From positions 10,733,574 to 10,797,573 of the forward strand of contig OZ025248.1 in assembly GCA_964019135.1 (NCBI GenBank): a stretch of 64,000 nt of DNA, read 5' to 3'. This DNA comes from Arenicola marina (lineage: Eukaryota; Annelida; Polychaeta; Arenicolidae). The notes below the pieces were generated by a model, which saw nothing but the letters and a program-made list of their open reading frames with translations, had not been told where the DNA came from and did no database searches. This document shows, piece by piece, positions 1 to 9,769 of this stretch (position 1 is its first letter; every line of letters begins with the position of its first letter). A program made the translations under genes and the position numbers.

Positions 1-2610
1 TACTGGTGTATGTCATTTCTGGATGCCTTTTTTCCCGCCTTTGACTTATCTACGCGTTTCGTCCCTTTCTCTGCTTGAATTGCATAATTCGTTAGTCTGT
101 AATTGAAATATACCATGTTGTATACGCGTTAACACCACTCATCCACGCTTGTAATCGGCTAACTGTTCTATGCGAGACTGTTCCTTTATTGATACAACGA
201 TGTATTTCGGGTCGTCGACATGAGGTATCGCAGGTACATATGATCCGTGCCACGTTAATATGCTTTCAAGTTTCGCACCACATAACTAATCACGTGCAGA
301 GGGTTACACGCTCTCCTGAGCTCCTAAATCGCACCGATAACCTTTCATTACAATTCTTGCACTTCACAAACGCTTCTGGTACAAGTACACTTGCAAATAT
401 GTGTGCACGGCTGATGTCAGTGGGGTTAGTGTGCGACAACTATCCGAGCGACAACAAAGTGAAACCAATACACCACAACCTTCCTATGTTATATGCTACA
501 CCGACTCCAGAGACATATCCACGTGCTATATACACTCCTCACACCTCATATGGGGCCATTTCACCAAGGGTTACTAGCTCATAACCCGATACTTGTAGAT
601 ATTAATTCTTCCTACATTTACCAAATAGGACGATTAACGTTGTGCGAGAATTATTGGCGTCCAACGATCATAATGCAACTCTGTTCTGGACGGTATTAGA
701 TCTAGATACTGTTACAAGATATTTATGATTATGATATTATTCGTTTCTGAACGGCCTTATGATACCGACTTTCAGCATAACGCGATTTTAGTGAAATAGT
801 CCATAGGTGTTTATTGTAATCCGACACCATTTACCACATGGGGATGTGAGACCGTATAGCTATCCGCCTAGTTATCCGCATAGCTTGGCAGTTCAAAATT
901 AACACTACAACATGAATAACTGTCGCCCCTGTTTAATAAGTGACGTGAAGTGTTATTTTAATTGATCGTGAATCCGATTTAATTTTGTGGCTACATTTTG
1001 ACCACATATTTATAAACTGATATGTTTTTCAGTTTGAATTTCTATATAATTACCTATATATATATGTATGTAGACGATTTTTTTTTTATTATGGATAATA
1101 TGCTTCATGCAACGAAACGTGATCCACAACGTTTACATTTCGTTGGCATTTATTCCTTGCTGACTTATATCATCGGCATTGCCACGGACACCATGTACCG
1201 GTTATTAGAGTTGAATCCTTTACCCGCTTCAACCCGTGCTTTGTATAGCCTTAAGTGGATCCTCAAGTAATCCTGCTAGTTGACTTAATGAAACTAATTG
1301 GGATGACGATAAACCCTATTTTGAAGATACGGGTGGCATATTATGTATTCCCGGGCTGTCAGCCACACACTAAACCCTGGAGCATAACTATACGTAAACA
1401 TCGTATATTACGGCTTCGGTGTTAATACATATAGTTTATTATTGCGAAATTATCCAAGGAAGTTGGGTCTCAATGCCGTATTTTCAATATTTCCGATACG
1501 TTTATAACAGCGCTAGTATATACTGCTTGGGAAAAGTTCATTACCATGGCACTTGTGATATCGGTGTAAGTGGTTGCTGTGGCCAACGATGATTGAATTT
1601 CGCATGCACCCCACCCTTCCACCTCCCACCCCACCTCACGAGGTATTGCTAGTTTTTCTTTGGTTGAATTATCAGTCCCGTTTGAACGTTACGCTTGGAA
1701 ACGAAATGAACATTTTTAATTCAATTGACTTTGTCATCCGTTTTTCACTTAATTGCTTACCGTCCCGCCTGATGTGCATTTTAATTAACCGTCCTTTATT
1801 ATCGCTGAATGTAAACTTAATTATTAAGTTTAGCAGCAAGGGAAATGGGATGGGGACATGGTGAGCTATGGCTTGGGCAGGACTGATAGCGCTAGTGGGT
1901 ATTTGAGGATGCGGTGTTGCAATAGCAATCAACATTATTCAACCAATCATTATCTTCCCGCCAAAACACCTGAACAATAAAAAATAGCTGACATTGTAGG
2001 AGAACAAAATTTGCATAAGTATAAATGGTATGGGTTTATTTTTGTGTAGGTGTTATAGTTTACTTCAGCTATTGACCTCCTAATTTGGGCCTTTTAATAA
2101 ATATCCCGTTTTAAACCCCTCGGAGACAACCGACCATTTGCTATGTGATAGATAATGAGCAAACGGCGTCCCATCAGTGTGGTCAAACCGTGGTGACGGG
2201 GATAAGCTAGATAAAAGTTTTGTTTCTTTTTATTTAGTTATTTTAAGTTACGTTTGGTGTCCCAATGTTGTAACAATTACGAGTAGATGTCGAACAGGTA
2301 AATATATTCATTTGGAATTGTTCCCTCATATTTTTTTTTCTTGTTAATATGTACCTTTTTTCTTAAATGAAAACAACCGCAGGATATAAAACTGCTTCAC
2401 TTGATTTTGTTGTTTGTAGTGATACATACGATCGTAGGGTCTTTCTTTGGACTGGTAACTATTTTTCGGTTTATCTTTTAAAAAATCCGGTCTACGATGC
2501 ATGCTGTATATCAGCGTAAAATTTAATATTATACAACACCGCTAAATCACGTTAACATACTATTTTTGGTTATGTGTTATGCAGCCAATTTGGTTTCCTT
2601 TGATTCGCAG
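1..2610. other. Non-coding stretch upstream of the first recognised exon, probably intron
   Basis: This AT-rich stretch precedes the first recognisable exon of the SLMAP-like gene and is most simply an intron of that gene. Open frames at 189-584 and 1022-1270 lack splice context and show no recognisable family or coding composition. A homopolymer T run lies near 1079. I see no RNA gene, repeat array or transposon end here. The upstream exons, including any FHA domain, would lie left of the window. Confidence 0.5.
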
Positions 2611-2673
2611 AACAACTGCAGGAGGCGCAACAATCTGGGAAGCAGGCCAAGAACGAGGCAGAGCAGTTACGTA
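2611..2673 (+). CDS. SLMAP: SLMAP-like exon A (coiled coil)
   Basis: The exon follows a clear acceptor (ttcgcag) and ends at the donor A|gtaagta. It starts with two bases completing a codon and ends with one base of the next, so it enters and leaves in phase 1. The reading is rich in E, Q, K and A (EQLQEAQQSG..., ending EAEQLR), typical of coiled coil. Joined to the next exon the split codon is ATG. Its last 30 or so bases, with the donor, seed the tandem array that fills most of the following intron. The exon copy reads TTA near its end, whereas the array copies I checked read TGA in the same register. Confidence 0.7.
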
Positions 2674-4085
2674 GTAAGTACTACTCTCACAATACCAGGC
2701 CCAGAACGAGGCAGAGCAGTGACGTAGTAAGTACTAATCTCACAATACCAGGCCCAGAACGAGGCAGAGCAGTGACGTAGTAAGTACTAATCTCACAATA
2801 CCAGGCCCAGAACGAGGCAGAGCAGTGACGTAGTAAGTACTAACCTCACAATACCAGGCCCAGAACGAGGCAGAGCAGTGACGTAGTAAGTACTAATCTC
2901 ACAATACCAGGCCCAGAACGAGGCAGAGCAGTGACGTAGTAAGTACTAACCTCACAATACCAGGCCCAGAACGAGGCAGAGCAGTGACGTAGTAAGTACT
3001 AATCTCACAATACCAGGCCCAGAACGAGGCAGAGCAGTGACGTAGTAAGTACTAATCTCACAATACCAGGCCCAGAACGAGGCAGAGCAGTGACGTAGTA
3101 AGTACTAATCTCACAATACCAGGCCAAGAACGATTCAGAGCAGTGACGTAGTAAGTACTACTCTCACAATACCAGGCCCAGAACGAGGCAGAGCAGTGAC
3201 GTAGTAAATACTAATCTCACAATACCAGGCCCAGAACGAGGCAGAGCAGTGACGTAGTAAGTACTAATCTTACAATACCAGGCCAAGAACGAGGCAGAGC
3301 AGTGACGTAGTAAGTACTAACCTCACAATACCAGGCCCAGAACGAGGCAGAGCAGTGACGTAGTAAGTACTAATCTCACAATACCAGGCCCAGAACGAGG
3401 CAGAGCAGTGACGTAGTAAGTACTAATCTCACAATACCAGGCCCAGAACGAGGCAGAGCAGTGACGTAGTAAGTACTAATCTCACAATACCAGGCCAAGA
3501 ACGAGGCAGAGCAGTGACGTAGTAAGTACTAATCTCACAATACCAGGCCCAGAACGAGGCAGAGCAGTGACGTAGTAAGTACTAATCTTACAATACGAGG
3601 CCCAGAACGAGGCAGAGCAGTGACGTAGTAAGTACTAATCTCACAATACCAGGCCCAGTACGAGGCAGAGCAGTGACGTAGTAAGTACTAATCTCACAAT
3701 ACGAGGCCCAGAACGAGGCAGAGCAGTGACGTAGTAAGTACTAATCTTACAATACCAGGCCAAGAACGAGGCAGAGCAGTGACGTAGTAAGTACTAATCT
3801 CACAATACCAGGCCCAGAACGAGGCAGAGCAGTGACGTAGTAAGTACTAATCTCACAATACCAGGCCCAGAACGAGGCAGAGCAGTGACGTAGTAAGTAC
3901 TAATCTCACAATACCAGGCCCAGAACGAGGCAGAGCAGTGACGTAGTAAGTACTAATCTCACAATACCAGGCCCAGAACGAGGCAGAGCAGTGACGTAGT
4001 AAGTACTAATCTCACAATACCAGGCCCAGAACGAGGCAGAGCAGTGACGTAGTAAGTACTAATCTCACAATACCAGGCCAAGAAT
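2642..4085 (+). repeat. Minisatellite of 53-bp units copying the exon A 3' end and 5' splice site, about 27 copies
   Basis: Units are about 53 bp: roughly 30 bp of exon A end (starting AGGCCMAGAACGAGGCAGAG), then the donor GTAAGTA, then TACTAAT or TACTAAC, then CACAATACCAGG. The first unit is partly the real exon. Copies are nearly identical, so the array looks young or homogenised. Every unit supplies a strong donor-like site, a branch-point-like motif and a CAG acceptor-like end. Frame relative to the exon is not kept (53 is not a multiple of 3), so use of an inner donor would shift the frame. Confidence 0.9.
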
Positions 4086-4547
4086 CTGGTTGTACCGTTA
4101 GCCATGAGCCGTTGGCCTGTCACTTCTTCCTGCCCCTCTGCCACCACACGCATCCCACCCATGTCGTTGTAGCCGGCCAATATTGACAGCTGAACGTCTC
4201 TGGATGCCACCTTAAATCTACTGGCTGCATTTCTATTGTGCGCATGACACCAAAGCGAACTTCGTTAAAGCCAACATGGCGGAAATCCGTCGCACAATCC
4301 ACACAAACCTACAGGTATCGGGAACTGTCACTATGATAGCATGGAATGGCATCGGGAGCAAAAGGGCTAATTGCTAAGTTAGTAGTAATAATGACCCTAT
4401 GAAGTCGCTGTTACGGTGACGACTGACTCTTCTCATGCTCCGTGACCCGGTGTAATCCACGTGTACACAAAGGTGGCTTAAAACTTCTCCAGCCGAGCAC
4501 GCTCGTCTCTGTCATCACCTAGTAATGGGTTGTTTCTCGTGGTTCAG
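4086..4547 (+). other. Unique remainder of the intron between exons A and B
   Basis: This sequence follows the 53-bp array and leads to the exon B acceptor at 4547 (ggttcag). Short open frames here on the minus strand show no coding signal. No repeats or RNA genes were seen. A pyrimidine-containing stretch (ttgtttctcgtggttcag) precedes exon B. Confidence 0.5.
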
Positions 4548-4658
4548 TGCGCCTGCGCAGTCTGCAGGAGGAGCTGGATTTCGAGCGGTCGACCCGGAGC
4601 CTGAGCAGCGCGACGTCCGCCCACCAGGAGATCCAGAACCAGGCCGCCAAGAACAGAG
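4548..4658 (+). CDS. SLMAP: SLMAP-like exon B (coiled coil)
   Basis: The acceptor ggttcag|TG was chosen over the closer cgcag because it keeps the frame with exon A: A plus TG gives ATG. The donor is AGA G|gtgggt. The product begins RLRSLQEELDFERSTRS and ends IQNQAAKNR, a charged coiled-coil segment resembling the coil regions of SLMAP and lamin-type proteins. The last 22 or so bases plus the donor are the seed of a second, larger tandem array directly downstream. The gtgggt donor is weaker than the consensus, and about fifty copies of it follow. Confidence 0.7.
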
Positions 4659-6815
4659 GTGGGTGGTGGGGGTGGGCAACCAGGCCGCCAAGGTGGGTGG
4701 TGGGGGTGGGCAACCAGGCCGCCAAGGTGGGTGGTGGTGGTGGGGAACCAGGCCGCCAAGGTGGGTGGTGGGGTGGGGAACCAGGCTGCCAAGGTGGGGG
4801 GTGGGGAACCAGGCCGCCAAGAACAGAGGTGGGTGGTAGGGGTGGGGAACCAGGCTGCCAAGGTGGGGGATGGTGAACCAGGCCGCCAAGAACAGTGGTG
4901 GGTGGTGGGGTGGGGAACCAGGCCGCCAAGGTGGGTGGTGGGGGTAGGGAACTAGGCCGCCAAGATGGGTGGTGGGGGTGGGGAACCAGGCCGCCAAGAA
5001 CAGTGGTGGGTGGTGGGGGTGGTGAACCAGGCCGCCAAGGAGGGTGGTGGGGTGGGGAACCAGGCCGCCAAAACAGAGGTGGGTGGTGGGGGTGGTGAAC
5101 CAGGCCGCCAAGAACAGTGGTGGGTGGTGGGGGTGGTGAACCAGGCGCCAAGGTGGGTGGTGGGGGTGGGGAACCAGGCCGCCATGGTGGGTGGTGGGGT
5201 GGGGAACCAGTCCGTCGAGAAGAGAGGTGGGTAGTGGGGTGGGCAACCAGGTTGCCAAAACCAGAGGTGGGTGGTAGGGGTGGGGAACCAGGCCGCCAAG
5301 AACAGAGGTGGGTGGTGGGGGTTGGGAACCAGGCCGACCAGAACAGAGGTGGGTGGTAGGGGTGGGCAACCAGGCCGCCAAGAACAGAGGTGGGTGGTGG
5401 GGGTGGGCAACCAGGCCGCCAAGAACAGAGGTGGGTGGTGGGGGTTGGGAACCAGGCCGACCAGAACAGAGGTGGGTGGTGGGGGTGGGCAACCAGGCCG
5501 ACCAGAACAGAGGTGGGTGGTGGGGGTGGGCAACCAGGCCGCCAAGAACAGAGGTGGGTGGTAGGGGTGGGCAACCAGGCCGCTAAGAACAGAGGTGGGT
5601 GGTGGGGGTTGGGAACCAGGCCGCCAAGAACAGAGGTGGGTGGTGGGGGTGGGCAACCAGGCCGCCAAGAACAGAGGTGGGTGGTGGGGGTTGGGAACCA
5701 GGCCGCCAAGAACAGAGGTGGGTGGTGGGGGTGGGCAACCAGGCCGCCCAGAACAGAGGTGGGTGGTGGGGGTTGGGAACCAGGCCGCCAAGAACAGAGG
5801 TGGGTGGTAGGGGTGGGCAACCAGGCCGCCAAGAACAGAGGTGGGTGGTGGGGGTGGGCAACCAGGCCGCCAAGAACAGAGGTGGGTGGTGGGGGTGGGC
5901 AACCAGGCCGCCAGGAACAGAGGTGGGTGGTGGGGGTTGGGAACCAGGCCGCCAAGAACAGAGGTGGGTGGTGGGGGTGGGCAACCAGGCCGCCCAGAAC
6001 AGAGGTGGGTGGTGGGGGTGGGCAACCAGGCCGCCAAGAACAGAGGTGGGTGGTGGGGGTTTGGAACCAGGCCGCCAAGAACAGAGGTGGGTGGTGGGGG
6101 TGGGCAACCAGGCCGCCAAGAACAGAGGTGGGTGGTGGGGGTGGGCAACCAGGCCGCCAAGAACAGAGGTGGGTGGTGGGTGTTGGGAACCAGGCCGACC
6201 AGAACAGAGGTGGGTGGTAGGGGTGGGCAACCAGGCCGCCAAGAACAGAGGTGGGTGGTGGGGGTTGGGAACCAGGCCGACCAGAACAGAGGTGGGTGGT
6301 GGGGGTGGGCAACCAGGCCGCCAAGAACAGAGGTGGGTGGTGGGGGTTGGGAACCAGGCCGACCAGAACAGGTGGGGGTGGCGAACCAGGCCACCAAGAA
6401 CAGAGGTGGGTGGTGGGGGTTGGGAACCAGGCCGCCAAGAACAGTGGTGCGGGTGGGGAACCAGGCCACCAAGAACAGTGGTGGGTGTGGGGAACCAGGC
6501 CGTCAAGAACAGAGGGGGGTGGTAGGGGTGGGGAACCAGGCCGCCAAGAACAGAGGTGGGTGGTGGGGGTTGGGAACCAGGCCGCCCAGAACAGAGGTGG
6601 GTGGTGGGGGTGGGCAACCAGGCCGCCAAGAACAGAGGTGGGTGGTGGGGGTGGGCAACCAGGCCGCCAAGAACAGAGGTGGGTGGTGGGGGTTGGGAAC
6701 CAGGCCGCCCAGAACAGAGGTGGGTGGTGGGGGTTGGGAACCAGGCCGCCCAGAACAGAGGTGGGTGGTGGGGGTGGGCAACCAGGCCGCCAAGAACAGA
6801 GGTGGGTGGTGGGGG
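4636..6815 (+). repeat. Minisatellite of about 41-bp units copying the exon B 3' end and 5' splice site, about 50 copies
   Basis: The unit is AACCAGGCCGCCAAGAACAG followed by AG, the donor-like gtgggt and a G-rich spacer (ggtgggggtgggc). Units between about 4659 and 5250 are variable in length and often lack the AAGAACAG part. Units beyond about 5300 are a regular 41 bp with a few point variants (accgacc, cgcccag). Because 41 is not a multiple of 3 and the unit is almost stop-free, long spurious open frames appear on both strands. G runs on the plus strand give strong quadruplex potential. Confidence 0.92.
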
Positions 6816-6910
6816 ACTTATAAATACAGCTTTATCTGATATTATCTGTATTCCACAAAGTGTGTGATGTATATCATCGGTCCTCACTGACGAGCACATT
6901 CTCTTTCCAG

Positions 6911-6986
6911 TGGAGTTCACATCTCTCAAGGAGGAGTGTACCGGACTGAGACAGCGGATACAGGATATCGAAACAGAAATGAGAAC
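6911..6986 (+). CDS. SLMAP: SLMAP-like exon C (coiled coil)
   Basis: The acceptor ctctttccag ends at 6910 and the donor is AC|gtgtgta. The exon enters in phase 1 (G plus TG gives Val) and leaves in phase 2 (AC plus C gives Thr). It encodes VEFTSLKEECTGLRQRIQDI followed by ETEMRT, a coiled-coil segment. The next GT, four bases on, would break the frame with exon D. This exon has no associated tandem array. It sits about 95 bp after the end of the 41-bp array. Confidence 0.7.
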
Positions 6987-7250
6987 GTGTGTACCCTCAT
7001 GTTCGTCACTTAAATTAGCACGGCATTAACTAGTATCACTTATAAGGCACTGTTTCGTAATATCAGAAAGTGCATTGATAGCTTATTCTTGCGCGCGGGT
7101 ACATAGCATTATACTCATCCCATCGTCGGCTGTATCTATAATCTGTTACCTTGAAGACCTTTAAAATGTTCGAAAGGTGTCACTTGTATGTGTAAGTATG
7201 TACGTCCATGTGTGTTGCTTACCCCCTTGCCTTTGCCTTGCCGTGCCCAG

Positions 7251-7410
7251 CTCGCGGATCGAGAACCAGCAGTTACAGACGGACTACGGCAAGCTGCAGC
7301 AATCCTACTCGGACCTGGAGCTGATGAAGGACAAGCTGGAGAACAAGGAAACACTCTGGAAACTCAACCTCACGGACGCCCAGAAGTCGGCTGAACTCAT
7401 CAAGGAGGAG
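7251..7410 (+). CDS. SLMAP: SLMAP-like exon D (coiled coil)
   Basis: The acceptor is gccgtgcccag and the donor is GAG|gtaggg. Length is 160 bp: one base completing the split Thr codon, then 53 codons, leaving phase 0. The product runs from SRIENQQLQTDYGKLQQSYS through a KLENKETLWKLNLT segment to AELIKEE. The W within a K/E-rich coil is the sort of landmark that could be checked against SLMAP. No repeat array abuts this exon. Confidence 0.75.
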
Positions 7411-8394
7411 GTAGGGAGAATTCGTGAATACGGGCCTGAGGTGCTGCGCTGTTTAACATGTATTGTATGTAACGATTTTGCTCGGGAATGATGTCAGTGG
7501 GGCTCAGTCCGTATGTTAGTGAGACTGGATGTTCGCTATGTTAACCACGGCATCCCGATCGACCCTATTAAGGTAAGCCACCCATAATAGCAAGGTAAAA
7601 GAACTCTGTATTTGTGATTATTTTATGAAAGTATACCCAAAAACACACCTTCTGGTGATTTTTTAGGATACTTTACCGTCCCGTTAAATAAAATATTCTC
7701 CATTTTCCAAGTATATCCCCATTTCATAAAATGACCAAAACTTGACACCTACCACGAATATGTAATTTTGCTACAATTCAGCTCGATATTAAGTCATTAT
7801 CATCAGTAAGAGCTCTTTGGAAAGCTTAAACCTAGTGCAATACAGGAATGATATTCAACAATTTAAATAGTAGCCACAAAAATAACAGAATGGCAATAAT
7901 AAAGTGCAGTTATGCACAGGACCGTTTTTGCCAAAATTCGAAATCACCACCTTCACAAAATTGGCTATAATTTCATCAAAAATGAAAAGCTTGACACCAA
8001 ACCACGTTTGAAAACTTCTAAAAACATAGTTCTTGTAATAAAAATGAAGAAAAATATAGATAGCCGTGCAAATTTCCCGAGAAACACGTCCTGAAACTTG
8101 AAAATGTTATTTCAGAAATATTTTTTGGAGCAGCTTATTTCACACCAATTATCAGTAATTTACGCCTTGTGCTCACATTTCAATAAATCTGGTTATATAC
8201 AATGGTCTCCGATATAATTATAATCTACACTAATGTTTTCTGAACTATTTACACGTTTTCTCCATGTTTTTTTCTTGAATATTCGGAATTTATCACGAAG
8301 AGCCATTCTCGGGGAAATACCCTGTGAATGACGTCACGAATTGAGGATTCCCTGTGAATGACGTAACGAGTTAGGGATTCCCCTTTCACTGACA

Positions 8395-8605
8395 CCCGGC
8401 GATGTTTGTCGATGTTTACCGAGGTCTTCTCTAAATCGCCGAAGCTTATTATACGATGTTCTATTTATTTTACCTATGTCACCACTTCTTTTGCTGTGTT
8501 TTATTTGTGCTTTGTTTCATTAAGACTGCTTAAAGTATCAGGGCTACAGCCCGCCGATGTTTGCCGATGTTTGAGGTCTGCTCAAAATCGCCGAGGCTCA
8601 TTATG
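8395..8605 (+). repeat. Pair of direct repeats of about 55-60 bp beside the tRNA-like units
   Basis: The segments at 8395-8455 and 8551-8605 share GATGTTTGYCGATGTTT, then GAGGTCT.CTC.AAATCGCCGA and CTTATTATA- or CTCATTATG-like ends. They are diverged, and about 95 bp lies between them. The second copy merges with the first tRNA-like unit, so the pair may be two copies of one short interspersed element body. Confidence 0.55.
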
Positions 8606-8752
8606 GGTAGCTCAGTTGAATAGAGCTGTCGGGGCGCCAAGCCGGCGGTCCTGGGTTCGAGTCCCGGTTGCGACACCAGTCGCTGTAGCTCAGTGGTTAG
8701 AGCTGCCGGCGCGCCAAGCCGGCGGTCCTGGGTTCGAGTCCCGACGGCGACG
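8604..8752 (+). mobile_element. Two tandem tRNA-like units, probably a tRNA-derived SINE or pseudo-tRNA pair
   Basis: Both units carry an A-box-like TAGCTCAGT and a perfect B box GGTTCGAGTCC. The second (8679-8752) folds into an acceptor stem gtcgctg/cggcgac, a D arm, a CCGGC/GCCGG anticodon stem with loop GCGCCAA, and a T arm with a mismatch at its base. The loop would give anticodon GCC, but position 33 is C instead of the near-universal U, so a working tRNA-Gly is unlikely. The first unit lacks a matching 5' acceptor strand. Tandem tRNA-like units with intact Pol III boxes suggest a SINE head or its relic. No clear SINE tail or target duplication was seen. Confidence 0.55.
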
Positions 8753-8925
8753 TCAAGATTTTCACATACATGTCCTGGTCTTGCATACGCTGTTGGCAAT
8801 ATTGGGGCATCACGTGTGAGAGATTGTAGCTTTCGTTGTGAACTACGTCATCGACATCCGACTATCGCTGCCATTTGCTTCCGTTAAGATAAAGACCTTT
8901 ACGCTAAACTCTCGGGTCGTTCCAG

Positions 8926-9060
8926 CTCACGAATGCCCAGCACGAGATCGCCGTTCTCAAGGCGAAGTGCGCTCGCTTCGAGCTGGAGATCAGCCAGCTG
9001 AAGGCCACCATGGGCGGCATGGAGGAGGAATACGGCGCGCTGGCCTACCGCACCAAGACG
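8926..9060 (+). CDS. SLMAP: SLMAP-like exon E (coiled coil)
   Basis: The acceptor gtcgttccag ends at 8925 and the donor is ACG|gtaagt. The exon is 135 bp, exactly 45 codons, phase 0 on both sides. It encodes LTNAQHEIAVLKAKCARFEL then a coil ending YGALAYRTKT. It is the last coiled-coil exon before the membrane anchor. The final 24 bases with the donor are the first unit of a 43-bp tandem array, the third exon of this gene with that arrangement. Confidence 0.75.
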
Positions 9061-9430
9061 GTAAGTCTACAGGCTGACCACGCTGGCCTACCGCACCAAG
9101 ACGGTAAGTCCACAGGCTGACCAAGCTGGCTTACCGCACCAAGACGGTAAGTCTACAGGCTGACCACGCTGGCTTACCGCACCAAGACGGTATGTCTACA
9201 GGCTGACCATGCTGGCCTACCGCACCAAGACGGTAAGTCCACAGGCTGACCACGCTGGCTTACCGCACCAAGACGGTATGTCTACAGGCTGACCATGCTG
9301 GCCTACCGCACCAAGACGGTAAGTCCACAGGCTGAACACGCTGACCTACCGCACCAAGACGGTAAGTCTACAGGCTGACCACGCTGGCCTACCGCTGGCC
9401 TACCGCTGACCACGCTGGCCTACCGCACTT
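9037..9430 (+). repeat. Minisatellite of 43-bp units copying the exon E 3' end and 5' splice site, about 9 copies
   Basis: The unit is CTGGCCTACCGCACCAAGAC, then G, the donor gtaagtctacag, then gctgaccacg. The first unit is the real exon end. Two later units have gtatgt instead of gtaagt, and the last ones are truncated or scrambled (repeated ctggcctaccg). Each unit also contains tctacag, an acceptor-like end, so a 31-base mini-exon lies between acceptor-like and donor-like sites in each copy. Confidence 0.9.
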
Positions 9431-9661
9431 TGCGATCATCATGCTCCCTGTAGACCGCCCCATTACCATGCTCACCAAATTGGGCGACACTTCGCGCTCA
9501 AATATTGTTTAAGTAAATTATTCCTGTTGCAGGAAAAGGAATTAATATGTATTTATTTCACTGAATTTGCAACACGGCTTGGACGCGCCCAATATACAGA
9601 TGTTCTCGCCTGTGAAGCTATTGAGCTGTTCTTTATGTGTGTTTGTTTCTGTTATCTACAG

Positions 9662-9769
9662 CTGTCGACGTGTTCCATGATCCCGCTGTTGATGCTGATG
9701 TTCGCCTTCATCGTGGCGTTCTACCCGGCCCTCTCCTCTCTCACGGCCACTTCTACCCCGGAGTCCTAG
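9662..9769 (+). CDS. SLMAP: SLMAP-like terminal coding exon F: membrane anchor and stop
   Basis: The acceptor ttatctacag ends at 9661. Entry is phase 0 from exon E and the frame stops at TAG (9767-9769). The 35 residues begin LSTCS and contain a hydrophobic stretch (MIPLLMLMFAFIVAFYPAL) and a short polar tail ending TPES. One membrane segment at the extreme C terminus after a long coil is tail-anchor architecture, as in SLMAP, whose anchor also follows a Met-Pro and has an aromatic-Pro near its end. The last 15 codons with the stop lie inside the first unit of a 46-bp tandem array, so tail length or sequence could vary between alleles. Confidence 0.72.
   Translation: MSTCSMIPLLMLMFAFIVAFYPALSSLTATSTPES

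Larger units (their letters stand above)
7411..8925 (+). other. Intron between exons D and E
   Basis: The first kilobase is AT-rich and shows no recognisable gene. At about 8319-8382 a 31-bp segment containing GAATGACGT(C/A)ACGA is tandemly doubled. One copy has a perfect TGACGTCA (8329-8336). Direct repeats at 8395-8455 and 8551-8605 flank a short unique segment, and the second runs into tRNA-like sequences at 8604-8752. No extra exon fits the phase 0 to phase 0 junction. Confidence 0.5.
2611..9769 (+). other. SLMAP: Gene span: 3' part of a coiled-coil tail-anchored protein gene, SLMAP-like
   Basis: Six exons (2611-2673, 4548-4658, 6911-6986, 7251-7410, 8926-9060, 9662-9769) join in one frame with compatible phases (1, 1, 2, 0, 0). 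They encode about 217 residues of charged heptad-like coiled coil followed by one membrane segment and a short tail. SLMAP family proteins (STRIPAK-associated, at ER, nuclear envelope or centrosome) have an N-terminal FHA domain, long coiled coils and a C-terminal tail anchor. Only the last two parts could be visible here. The identity rests on architecture and on filamin lying next downstream in the same orientation, as SLMAP and FLNB do in human. Another tail-anchored coiled-coil protein, such as a TRAF3IP3 relative, remains possible. Confidence 0.6.

Noticed and set aside
2642..4085. CRISPR-like array of regular repeats
   Set aside because: Repeats are directly contiguous with no unique spacers, contain exon sequence, and the DNA is eukaryotic.
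4515..6929. Very long open frames on both strands (up to 639 codons), proline/histidine- or glycine/tryptophan-rich
   Set aside because: They are produced by a 41-bp stop-poor minisatellite read in rotating frames. They span the true exon B and its donor, and no frame is favoured.
8679..8752. Functional tRNA-Gly(GCC)
   Set aside because: C at position 33 and a mismatch in the T stem, with a degenerate copy alongside, point to a pseudo-tRNA or SINE.
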